Below, piece by piece: positions 22,346 to 32,656 of a stretch of 50,547 nt of DNA; position 1 is the first letter of the stretch; every line of letters starts with the position of its first letter. The stretch comes from Chromera velia. Its lineage: Eukaryota > Sar > Chromeraceae. Position numbers and translations under genes: made by a program. Under the pieces are notes generated by a model that was given only the letters and a program-made list of their open reading frames with translations, ran no database searches and was not told the origin of the DNA. The DNA lies in assembly GCA_018398765.1 (NCBI GenBank), contig JAHBMJ010000058.1, positions 6,818 through 57,364 of the forward strand. Direction: 5' to 3'.

Positions 22346-23406
22346 ATGGGTAAAGGAAAGGGACTTGATGAAAGAAAGTCGGAGGATGAGAGAATAATCA
22401 TACAGAAAGCCGTGAGAGAGTATTGGAAGGTAAGAAGAGGCAAGTTCAAGAAGCGAAGGAATGCTTGCTACCAGGACTTGACGGTGTCTCACCCACGGGA
22501 CCGTCTGCGCTTTGCTTACATCAATGTGGGAGGATTGCAGCGGAAGATAAAAAATGGGGACATTCGTTCATGGCTCACTGAAACGGATGCGGATGTTGTG
22601 GTTCTGGTTGAAACACAACACCTGTCCTGCGATCTAGAACTGGGGGGTTGGAAAGGAGTAAATTGGTCATATAGGGAATGGAGAAGGAGAAAGACAAAAG
22701 TCCATTCCGCTTGTGCAGACAAAGAAATCCGGTCTGGAGGTGTATGCATTTTGGTCAAATCGGACCGTTGGGGGGAACTCAGACCGGAGTTTGAGCTGGT
22801 AGGGCCGAGCATCGCCAGGGTGGCTATCCACTCGTCGGGTAGAAAACTGCATGTGTTTGGGGTGTATTTGCCGGGGGGTTGGTCAAATCATAAAAAAGAT
22901 GACACGAAAGAGATCCTGTCTGATTCCCTGTGCTCTGTCCCCCTGGGAGAGCCGAGAGTGGTCCTGGGGGACCTCAACTCTCACACGGCATCGCTCTGTC
23001 TAGAAGGTCTCGAATAGAATCGTGAGCAACTGTTCAAACAGGACGAATCTACCGGCTCTGACGAGTCGGCCCCTCTTTCATCCGGCATTCAGAATACAAG
23101 CAGTCAGTCGACCCCATGGGCCGTGAATTGGTACGTCTTTGCGGTGAAAGCAACCTACTCATCCTGAATGGTCTGCAAGGGAAGTGTGGGGGCAAAGACT
23201 TCCGCTTTTCGGGTACTTGTACCTGTAAATCAAAGAACACGAAAAAAGAGGCATCCGTTGTCGATTATGCATTGGTTGACCCTTTCCTTCTCTCCTCTTG
23301 CACGGACTGGGAAATCGCTTTCGATGGACTGATTGGCTCCGATCATGACCATGCATCTATCTGTTTTTCTTTCCTCTCTTCTTTGTTTGAGGCTGCGGGA
23401 AAGTAG
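22346..23406 (+). pseudogene. LINE endonuclease region (EEP/APE type)
   Basis: The frame from ATG 22346 reads LRFAYINVGGLQRK (N-terminal endonuclease motif), then VVVLVETQ (metal-binding Glu), SGGVCILVKSD, VFGVYLPGG and VVLGDLNSH (the D-x-N motif). After one TAG near 23015 the same frame continues to VVDYALVDP and IGSDHDHASI, where SDH is the catalytic C-terminal motif. All key endonuclease residues remain; only the stop and the following frame breaks inactivate it. About 350 residues in total, usual for this domain plus a short basic leader. Confidence 0.9.
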
Positions 23407-24159
23407 ACGGATGCCCCATCCCTGCAGCAGTGCCCCCCGCTTTACAGATCCATCAGAAAGGCAGCGGTGAAAGATGAGGATTTGCTGCTAATAGCGGCAG
23501 CAGCAAGAGAGCTGGTGGGAGAGACATGGCAGGGACTCTGGGAGCATCATAGAGAAGTTGAACCATTCGAAGAGCCTCCCCTTCCCCCACCCCCTCCTGT
23601 ATCTTCCTCCCCACCCTCTTCGACAGCCTTTTTGCCCTTTTCTTTGATCTCCTCCCCAGTGAGCCCTCAAGATAAGAAAGACCGGGTGAAAGCCTTGGCC
23701 ACAGCCTGGTGTCGGGTTTTGGTTAGGCTGGTGAAGGAAGTAATAGCGAAAGCGACAGAGAAGCAACAGTCTCCTACCTTCAAAATGTTGTTTAGAGAGA
23801 AGGAAGGGTGGTGGGATGAGGAATGTAAAGAGCTGCAGGAATGCCTGAAGAAAGTAAGGAAAGAAGTTGAGGACTGTGCAAGTGGGGTGGAGAGAGAGTT
23901 AAAGCAGGAAAGGGTGGAAGACATCTTAAAAAAAAGGAGAGAGATCTTCCGGTAGAAAAGGAAAAGATTTGAGAGAGCGGAAACTGAAAAAGCAAAGACA
24001 CATTTGCTAGCACATTTGCTTAATGACCCCCTCTTCCTTTGAAAAGAAAGGAGAAAGTTGTCGAAAGACGGTCTGAGACCAGGGGCAAGAGACTTCTCAA
24101 ACCATTGAGCACAGGTTTTGGGGGAGGGCAAAGAATTGCCAGAGCCTGATCCGGAGCCG

Positions 24160-25335
24160 GAGCCCCCGAAGCAATTCATTTTCTCGTATAAGCAGGTGAC
24201 TGATCGTCTGAAAGGAATGGATAGAAAGAAAGCAGCAGGGCTCGATGGCATCTCTCCTCAACAACTCGACCTTTGCTTTTGCCACTCTCCCATCTCTTGC
24301 TTCCTTTTGTTTGTTTTCTTTAATTTAATGCATGCATATGCATGTTGGCCTGATAACTGGAATTGGTTGAGAATTGTACCCATCCCGAAAGGTCCCCCTT
24401 CGTCACAGCCGAATGACTGGCGTCCAGTCCATGTCATTAACCCCCTTGCAAAGCTCTTTGGTCTCCTTATAGATGATAGAATCCGTCAGCAAGCTCGTTT
24501 TGACGACAGATAGATCGGGTTTAGGAAAGGGGTGGGCACAAGAGAGGGGATTGAAGCAGTGGTAGGCTTGGTACAGGAATGCAGAAGAGGCAAGAAGGGG
24601 CTCCTGGGCGGATTTGTCAACTTCTCAAAGGCGTTTGACTCCATCCCTCGGCTGAAGCTTCTGGCAAAGCTGCAGGCTGAGAGAATAGAGAAGAAAGATC
24701 TGTTGATGATTGCATCAATGTATAGAGGCGTGAAAGCGAGAGTCAATGGGGACTCGGCTCTATTCCCGGAGGGGGCAGGGGTTAAGCAAGGTGATGCGTT
24801 GTCCCCGTTGCTTTTTCTATTATTCATTAATGACCTGCATGATGAGATTCAGAAAGGAAAACGGGGAGATGGAAAAGAAACAGAGGGGGTTCACCTTGCT
24901 GGGGCCAGTTTGGGAAGTATAGGCTACTCTGATAATCTTGTTTTGTTTGCATACTCAGCAGCGGACCTCCAAGCAAAATTCGATGCCCTGGAGGGGTATT
25001 ACAGAAAGTGGGGGTTGAATGTCAATCTAAAGAAAACCAAGGTCCTGCGCCTTTGTAAATACCGCGAGGACTGTAACGGCATGATTTTATACCAAGAGAA
25101 GGAAGTAGACTGGTGTGATCAGGACAAATATTTGGGTTGCCTTCTGTTTGAGGGAGGGGATTTGACTCGGTCGATTGAAGCACGCCTACGCAGTGCAGAT
25201 CGTGCAATGGGAGCGGTGATTGGTCTGGCTGCGAGTCTGTCTGGGTTGCCTCTCAGGGGAAAGATGCAGCTGCTGAAGGCGTGCTGGGAGCCAGTGGCAC
25301 TCTATAGCTTGGAGTGCTTTCCGATAAGATAGGGA
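24160..25335 (+). pseudogene. LINE reverse transcriptase region, two catalytic Asp changed to Asn
   Basis: Motifs in order: KKAAGLDGISPQQL, WNWLRIVPIPKG, NDWRPVHVINPLAKLF, a TAG (24511), IGFRKGVGTREGIEA, motif A FVNFSKAFDSI, motif B GVKQGDALSPLLFLLF, motif C GYSDNLVLFA and motif D GLNVNLKKTKVL. In active LINEs motif A begins with a catalytic Asp (here Asn, codon AAC) and motif C is usually YADD (here YSDN). Both Asp-to-Asn changes are G-to-A. The protein would be inactive even without stops. Confidence 0.92.
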
Positions 25336-25404
25336 GACTGGGAGGCGATTGACAACTTGCGGCTCTGGTTTGTTTGATGGGCGGCCCGACTTCCGGTCAG
25401 GAGT

Positions 25405-26087
25405 TTGCGTGTACCCTCTCTTTTGTCTGTTAATTTAATGTCTGCTCGCGCGCTCTTGTATGCTCGTTTTGCTTCATTCTGGATTGCACTTAGCCGTTCG
25501 CATCTCCGTATTTTTCAGGCTCTTTTGAATGCATGGAAAGGACCAGCGGGGCAGAAGCAAAGACGAGCCGTCAATGGTCTGTTCAGATGGGCAGGCCTTG
25601 ACTTTTTGACGTCTCTCCCTGTTCAGAGCTCAGAAAGACAGGCCCCGAAGGGGAATTTGTTTGTTTTTGCCAAAATTAAGAATGCCTGGGGAATGGAATG
25701 CATGAAAAGGGGAGACAGAGAAGAAAGGGGCAACTTCCCCCTGTCTGCCTCTTTATCAGGACTACAGAGAGCTCTTCCGTCTTCTTCACGTTCTTCTCTA
25801 TTTCTTTTGTCTTCAAAGAATGGCCCCAAGGTACGGATGTCCTGTCTGCTGAGAAGTGCCTTATATGAGAAGATTGAGCCACTCCTAAGGGCATTAACAC
25901 TAAATCGGAAAGGTCTAATGGGGGGGGCCAACTCTCCAGGAGAGGTGTTTTATCTGGCAGAGGGTTGTTCAAATGGAAGAAAAATTGATAATCTCTGGCA
26001 CCGGCTTTCAGTATGCTCCAATTGGGTAGAAACAAGAAATAAACTAAATAAAGTGGTAGAGGGAAAGAAAGTGAAGCAAAGGATTTA
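25405..26087 (+). pseudogene. LINE post-RT segment
   Basis: Open frame of about 227 codons following the RT on the same strand, inside the element. It has no recognisable RNase H or zinc-knuckle motif. It contains FARFASFWIAL-like hydrophobic and basic stretches and probably represents the C-terminal domain of the element's polyprotein, after further stops. Confidence 0.6.
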
Positions 26088-26417
26088 GAGAGAAGGAATT
26101 GAGGGATCGGATACAGCCGAAACAGAAGCGAGGAAGATGTTGCTTTTGGCTTTACAAGTCGATCCATATGAAGCATGCAGAGCCGTTTGCGATCTTTGTT
26201 ACTCACTGTGCACACCTGTCTCTATGTGAACACGACCTTTTCTTTTTCTGTTCGAGTTTTATATTGCCACCTCCAATGCGCATGCTGCTCGTGAGCTCAC
26301 CAAGCGAGCACTTCAGGGGATCTCGCGCTTAGCCTTATCTCTAGAGTTGAGTGATTGACAATCTCTTGCATGAACATGGGCTGCTGGGAGCACGGCTCCA
26401 CTCTAGCAAAGCCAACT

Positions 26418-26452
26418 TCATTCATTCATTCATTTATTCATTTATTCATTCA
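26418..26452 (+). repeat. LINE 3' tail, (TTCA)n with TTTA variants
   Basis: A ttcattcattcatttattc... tract immediately precedes the right copy of the 112-bp direct repeat, as expected for a simple-repeat retrotransposon tail. Confidence 0.85.
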
Positions 26453-26457
26453 ACTTA

Positions 26458-26569
26458 TAACCTCTTTATGTGACAAAGATAAAAAAGGGGTAACTCAAAG
26501 TAACCGCATAGCCTACACTTTAAAAACATCAGATTTTGACGTAACTTGACCAGGCAGAGCTCCAAGTTG
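26458..26569 (+). repeat. 112-bp direct repeat, right copy
   Basis: Right partner of 22002-22113 with one C/T mismatch in 112 positions. It is followed by unrelated unique-looking sequence beginning ccggactggctcgc, which would be the right half of the original target. Confidence 0.95.
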
Positions 26570-27949
26570 CCGGACTGGCTCGCAAAAATCTGTTTTTGTT
26601 CATATTTTATGTTATTTTACGCTCAAAATCCACCATAACCTTCCAGAGTGCCCCCCCCCTAGAGTACAGTGCAGTGTAGTACAGTGTAATACAGTGTACT
26701 TGTGCAACTATGCGGGCCCCAACGAACAAACAAAATCTAGACTAGCCTAATGAAGCAGCCGCAAGGAGGCTTTCGAAAACTCTGGACAAGTGTTTCTCTT
26801 CTAGGCACGCAGCATTGTAGCAGGAACGGTGTGCATGGTTTGCGAGAGCGAGCACTACCAGTCAGCCACTCTAGAGTAAAGTAAGGCTTTTGAAGGAAGC
26901 AGGCCGAAAATATATAGGGAGGGCAAATGAAGACTACGAGCAGACAGGTGGCCAGACCAGTATACAAAACGGAGCTGCAAAGCATCGATTATAAGAAGAT
27001 CGGCATCACGAAGAGGGAAGTATTCGAGGTAGTACAGTGTGACAAGGGACTAACACGCTCTAAAAACAGTCATCTGCGCATCTACACTGAGGGGACCCGG
27101 GCTGGTAATCAGACTAAACACAGCCCCCAGGGCGCGGGAGGCCGAAGCAATACGCGATTTAACTGTCTCACTGAGGCATCCCCCCTCTAAGAACAGGCAC
27201 CTCAGGTACTTGTATTCCGTTACCCATTCAACCTCTTACGGCGGAGAGTATTCTTTTGCCAGTGCTGGGGCTATTACTGCGACACAGGCACCGAGGGACA
27301 CTGATGGAGATTGGGAGTAAATGGAGAGCCCCAGTTTCAAAACTAAACTTCTAGACTGAACCGAATGCATGTAACATCATTATGACTTAAAAAAAAAAAA
27401 AAAATGATCAAGTTGATGCATGTTGAGAAGTAGACGTTGATGACGACTTGACGTTTGCGTTGACAAATCGATTCAACTTACGCACCGGCCGGCGCCGCGG
27501 CCCATACGCGGGGCATCCGTGGGGGCATCCGTGGCAGCGGCCGCAGTGTTCAGTCCATCTATCCACATGATTCCACATGTCGACATGTCAGATATCATAG
27601 CTGGCCTGCCAATGCCTGCTGCTGCTCACTCTTTGCTGCAGACAGTAAAGAGTGCCAGCACGAGTAATCAATCGCATTTGCGTGACACGTCCTGAAATCG
27701 TTGGTGGCTTGTCTTGGAACATTCCTGCTTGCTCGTCGATCGTGCCAAGGAGACGGTAGACTAATCTTTCCGTCTCCGATTGATCTCTTGTGGATCTACC
27801 CTTCTCTGGCATAGGGTCCTTCTGTCTCTCTGCCTGTGAACTTGTACCTCCACATCCTGGAGGTAGATCTCATCCCTAAACCAGCTCAAATTCGTTTTTC
27901 AGCATCAAAAGACTCCGCCCGCTTCCGCGTGGTCCTAATTGATTTAAAG
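26570..27949. other. Intergenic region before TRAPPC3
   Basis: It contains a gtacagt cluster (26661-26701), an open frame at 26927-27190 (+, 87 codons, no recognised domain), a 16-A tract at about 27389-27404 and a GC-rich patch (27481-27545) with a repeated ggggcatccgtgg. No gene can be supported. Confidence 0.5.
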
Positions 27950-29144
27950 ATGTCGCGGCCCAACTACAATACGTACAACCGCATTGGGGAGAATGCTTTC
28001 GGGAAAATGGAAAAGCTGGTCCGTTCAAGCAGTCTTTCGGTGGTCTGGCTTTGTTTCTGTCGGTAATGGTGGGTGTGGCGGGTAGACGAAAGTGCGCAAT
28101 CCGAGAACCGCAGCTTGACTGGCTTTCGCATAGTCTCAAGGCAGAATGACAGCAGACAGGATCAAAATGGGGAAAGAAGGGCAGCGCGGGACTGAAGAGG
28201 TGGATTTGTCTCTTCCGAAGCAGGGAGAAGAAGGGGGAGCTTTTCATTTTTTTCCCCGTGTCAGTGGGCCTGCATGTGTGATCGTGTGTGAATGATCAGG
28301 TCTGTATCTCTGCTAGCTTTCGTGCACGCCTGCGTACCCGCATACACGCTTGCCTGTATGCATGTATGTGTATGTATTCCCAGTTTTCGTTTGTGTTCTC
28401 TATCCTTTTCTCTCAGAGCGGCGAGTTGCTGTCGATGACCTACGGTTCCCTGGTCACGCAGCTGCTGAAAGACCTCGACCACGTGCAGGTCGTCAACGAG
28501 CAGCTGGAGAAAATGTCAGTCGGGGTCGTTGCTTGACGGGGGGCGGAGCAATTGAAATGGGGAACAACAAGGTAAAGGAAAAGGAAGTGACAAATGAGGG
28601 AAGTCTGGATACCAGGAGAGAGTTAGCAGATCCTTGAATCCACATGAGAGGCCGGTCTGTGCGTGCCTTCATTTGTGCATCCATTATTTCTTGGGTGTCA
28701 TTTGCTGTTTCTTTTACGCTATCTATTTTGTGCTCAGCTCCATGCATGCATGAGTGCATTGCAGGGGGTTCAACATCGGGATCCGCCTCGTGGACGAATT
28801 TCTCGCCAAGTCGGGCGTAGGGGCTTGTCAGGACTTTCGTGAGACGTGCGAGGTGATCGCGAGAGTGGGGCTGAAGATGTTCCTCGGTATTGCAGGGGAG
28901 GTGGGAGGGTGGAATTCTGAGATGACGGCGTGCTCGATTAGCCTGCCTGAAAACCCTCTTTGTCATGACTTTGTGGAACTTCCCCCTTCTCTGGGGGATC
29001 TGTGCTACTCAAACTTGTTGTGCGGTCAGTTGACTGTCCTAAGCATGTCTCTTTGCGTCTGTCTTCCTCTCATTCTCTTTGTGTTTCTCTTTCTCTTTCT
29101 GTCNNNNNNNNNNNNNNNNNNNNNNNNNNNNNNNNNNNNNNNNN

Positions 29145-29175
<31 letters not shown>

Positions 29176-29760
29176 CGAAAGAAAGGAAGCGTTTCGGAAA
29201 AAGTGAAGTGAAGAAAAGACGATATAGTCTGTCTGTCTGTCTGTCTGTCTGTCTGTGCATGAGTCCGTCTATCTGTCTGCCTAGTTTAATTGACACAGGG
29301 GTGAAAAGGCAGTACGGAAGGGAGGAGAAACAAAACAAAGCCTGTCTGTGAGCGAAAAGACGTTTATGTTGTCTCTGTGTGCGCCAGTCTGTGTTAATGT
29401 CCATCCAAACATGTATGCATCCATTCAGCCATCCATCCATTCACCCATCCGTCCGCGCGTTTGTGTCTTTCTTTTCGTCTCTCTGGTCCATCTAGGTCTC
29501 TGCTTGCCTGTCATCGGACGTGTTTGTCTGTAATTCTGTTTCGTCCATCGCCATGTCTTGGTCTGCTTTTCACAGTGGGACGGTCGGGCCGCCTCTTTAT
29601 CTCTCAATTAACTTTGCGGATTGTCTCTCTGTCTGGTTTTGTCTTTACCGACTTCACCTGCTGTACACTGTCTGAACGTGCTCTTTCTGGTTTCGGGGCG
29701 CCAAGCCGAGGGTTGTGAGGAGGAAGGGACCGCTGTTTCTTTTCTATGACTGTGTGCGTA

Positions 29761-29796
<36 letters not shown>

Positions 29797-29838
29797 ATGT
29801 GTGTGTGCATGTTTGTGTGTGTATCTATGTGCATGTTC

Positions 29839-29875
<37 letters not shown>

Positions 29876-30879
29876 TATCTATGTGCGTCCATGCGTGCAG
29901 GGGTTGTCAGGGGTGCTCTCGAAGAGGTCTGCTACGTGATGGGTGTCGCTGTAAGGGAGAAAGCGGTTCCACAGAAAAGGACTAGGTGCCCTCCCTCATA
30001 GCAGAGGCGGAAGCAAGCAACGGAGGAGAGTGTTTCATTTCAGCATGAGCCGTTTTGGATGCTTCTGGCTGTTACATCCTTCCTCTCTTCCTCTCTTCTC
30101 CCCTCTGATATTTTCCCTTGCTCAGTTTTCATTCCAAGGAGGGAGGTTGCCGAGGGGATTCCTGTCTTTGTTTCCGGTCTCTTCGTTTACTGCGGGTCCT
30201 GTCCTGCTTTCTGTCCGTGCTTCCACAGTCGCTCTCAATAGCTACTTTGAATGGACTTCGACATGCAGTGCGGCCTGTGGCTGCCTCGATGGGTTTTGAG
30301 GATTCATTCCTGTGGCTGCCTCGATGGGTTTTGAGGATTCATTCCTGTGGCTGCCTCGATGGGTTTTGAGGATTCATTCCTGTTGTTGATTTGAATTGAA
30401 TTGAAGTTCCCCCCTCCTTTTTGAGTGAGTGCAGCTGCACATGAAGGTCAACGTATTCTTTCTCAAGGTCGGTCGGTGACTTTTTCGAGTCTTTCGCAGG
30501 CAGTAGCGAAATCTGTTTCTTTTCCTTTCTTTCCCTCCTAACTTTCTGCCCTTCTTTCTTCATTCATTTCTTTTCTACTTCTTTCCTCACTTACGTGTTT
30601 CTTTCTCTTTCTCGTCAAGTCTTTTGTTTTGTCTGCATGCGCGTCTACATGTGTCTTCATGTGTATATGTCACGGACCGTGTATACGTCTGTTCGCTTGC
30701 GTCAAAGTTTGGGGGAGCCGTCTGGCGGGGCAGATTGGCGTGTCGGGAGGTGCCGCGATCCCCTTCAGAGAAGAGCAGTGGATTGAGAGTAGAGAGAGAC
30801 GCATGGACGTGACGGCATGCAGTGCTTTTTCTTTGGAAAAAGCCGTGCACGGTGTGAGCACGGGCTTCGGCCGTTCGAG

Positions 30880-30916
<37 letters not shown>

Positions 30917-31414
30917 GAGATGCGTGTGTCTCGATGATCACATTTTTTCCTTCGATGAGGTCATGTGCGGACAGTCACACGCCGGTATGCATGAATGAAT
31001 GCACGTGCAGGACACTTTGAAAGGAGACGACTCCACTGAAATTCGGATTGAACTCAAGCAAGTGAGTCAGTGGGGGACAAGAGAAAGAGAGAGCTAAAGA
31101 GGGAGGAAGCAAGGGGGAGTCTCAGAGAGATAGAGAGAATGCAACGAAGGAAGGAAAAAAGAAATAAAGAAAGCGGCCATGCATGTGTGTGTGTTTGAGA
31201 AAGAGAGAGTCGGGATCGACAGTACAGGCTGATGATGAAATGGAAGGCAGGTGCAGACGAAGTGTGAAGGAACCAGTGAGTTGTCCATTACCGGAGTTAG
31301 ACTGAGAGAGACGGTATTTTGCCGCCTCGCTGCTTCGCGTTTGTGTCATGGTGCGTCTCCATGTGCCAACTGCAGATTCTTGCGGAGACTTTTGTCGACG
31401 ACGAAGACAATTGA
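27950..31414 (+). CDS. TRAPPC3: TRAPP complex subunit 3 (Bet3 homologue)
   Basis: Core subunit of the TRAPP tethering complex, which acts in ER-to-Golgi and Golgi vesicle traffic. In-frame exons: 27950-28018, 28417-28514, 28765-29024, 29901 to about 29940-29975, 31011-31061 and 31376-31414 (TGA). Matches to the Bet3 family are strong: LLSMTYGSLVTQLLKD, NEQLEKMGFNIGIRLVDEFL, CQDFRETCEVIARVGLKMFL, NPLCHDFVELP, YSNLLCG|VVRGALEEV, then DTLKGDDSTEIRIELK. The Cys that is palmitoylated in human TRAPPC3 lies in the GxCxDFRET context; here it is VGACQDFRET, so it is conserved. The end of exon 4 is unresolved: MGVA followed by donor gtaagg, or extension through REKAVPQ. A 9-12 nt exon may be missing before DTLKGD. 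The C-terminal tail ILAETFVDDEDN is short and acidic. A 41-base gap (29104-29144) lies in an intron. Confidence 0.95.
29104..29144. other. Assembly gap (41 N)
   Basis: Run of N inside the TRAPPC3 intron 29025-29900, followed directly by a (GTCT)n tract; probably a collapsed microsatellite. Confidence 0.99.
29145..29256 (+). repeat. Two (GTCT)n arrays in TRAPPC3 intron
   Basis: Gtct tetranucleotide runs at 29145-29174 and 29227-29256, separated by a unique 50-bp segment. Confidence 0.95.
29767..29875 (+). repeat. (GT)n microsatellite in TRAPPC3 intron
   Basis: Gt tract with gcat interruptions, about 25 nt upstream of the acceptor of exon 29901. Confidence 0.95.
30275..30381 (+). repeat. 35-bp tandem repeat, three copies
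   Basis: A perfect 35-bp unit (tgtggctgcctcgatgggtt plus ttgaggattcattcc) starts at 30276, 30311 and 30346, inside the last long TRAPPC3 intron. Confidence 0.95.
30881..30914 (+). repeat. (CA)n microsatellite
   Basis: Ca tract directly after gaggtac in the TRAPPC3 intron. Confidence 0.95.
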
Positions 31415-32656
31415 TTGATTGGTTACAAATTCACGGATCCAACCGGGGTCTAACTGAGTGCAAAGACGTTGGTCACTTCTGAAATTTGTGTACTTCACAG
31501 TTTTAGCTAGGCTCATTTTTCTACATTTATACCGATTAGTACCTAAGTACCCATCAATATACCGATCAATTATCATAAGTCTGGGAAGAAGTTTATAGAT
31601 ACTAGCAAGTTACCGGATATAACTGCATCATCATTGTACATGTGAAGTAATGTGAAGTTATTCTATGATATAGATTTTTACTTAGCAAAAGTATGTACTA
31701 TAGTATATTCAATATTATTTAACCTATTTTTTATTTTAACTTCAGTCTTGATCGTTCCGAACATACCGTGTGCTCAGTAACAGCTAGTAACAGCCTATAA
31801 CAAGCCCAGTTTTTCAAAAGACATATATCAGGTGACTGCCTTATTGCGAACCTATTGCATTTCCACTGAGGCAGCGGTACTTGAAAATCATGCGTGCACG
31901 CAGAATTTTAATGTGAATTTCCTATATACTTCTCAGGGCCTTGGATTTACCCGAGACCACATCAAATATCCGTTGCCCATCGAGGATGCATACACAAAAT
32001 TAATTCTCACATTTGCCTTGCCGCGCAAGTGCGCGCGAACAAACTTGTTTCGGAACATTTATTAATAATTTGTTAATTTCCCATGCATTTTGTACGCATA
32101 TATATACCGGAACTCAAATTATGCACAAGTTACTCAATATAGCTCAATCAGAACTGCAGGGGAACGCAATAGACAGCGGAAGATCCTAGCTGGCCATCAA
32201 GAGGCACACCATATCACAGAGGAGTGCAGACCATTCTTTCCAAGAAGCTCTCTCAGATGGTTTTTGAAACTTACTTCTTACGGGCGCAAAAGAGATGTTC
32301 AGAGGTGTTGCGCAACAGGTCCCTCCTCGAAGTCTTTCCTTGCTCAAGCCGTTGCAGTCCTCTTTCTCCAGATATACTGAGGCGTTTGCCTTTCTCATTT
32401 CCTTCCCCAGTAGGTCTGTAGAAAGCCTTGGAAGAGTTTTAGGTTTTTTTTTGGAGGCTAGTTTGGAGGCCGACTCTCGCGCTTTTGATAACATATATAG
32501 GGCTTTTGCCCTTCTTCAATCTTCACTTATCTTTAGATACATCTTGAACTTGATGAGTTCCTTCTTCTTGCTCTCTCAGCGATTTGCTGAGTCGAAGCCC
32601 AAATATAAATTGGATGTCCTCCATCCCGCTATTCTCTACTCAGGCACAGTCAATAA
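31415..32656. other. AT-rich intergenic region
   Basis: Downstream of the TRAPPC3 stop; AT-rich from about 31490 to 32130. No domain or convincing exon seen. A minus-strand frame (32186-32494) and plus-strand frames are unsupported. Confidence 0.5.

Larger units (their letters stand above)
22114..26457 (+). mobile_element. Non-LTR retrotransposon (AP-endonuclease plus RT), near full length but mutated
   Basis: The 4.34-kb element lies exactly between 112-bp direct repeats. It has a pyrimidine-rich leader, an AP-endonuclease domain (22510-23400), a linker, a reverse transcriptase (about 24170-25330), a post-RT segment to about 26087, and a 3' tail of (TTCA)-type tetranucleotides at 26418-26452. 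Simple-repeat 3' tails and direct flanking duplications are standard for target-primed reverse transcription. Frame-breaking stops include TAG near 23015, TAG 23404, TAG 23953, TAG 24511 and TGA/TAG near 25330-25380. The copy cannot make an intact protein with the standard code. It inserted into ggtaac-rich repeat DNA. Confidence 0.93.

Noticed and set aside
30275-30381. Possible CRISPR-like array
   Set aside because: Three contiguous 35-bp units without spacers in a eukaryotic intron: a plain tandem repeat.
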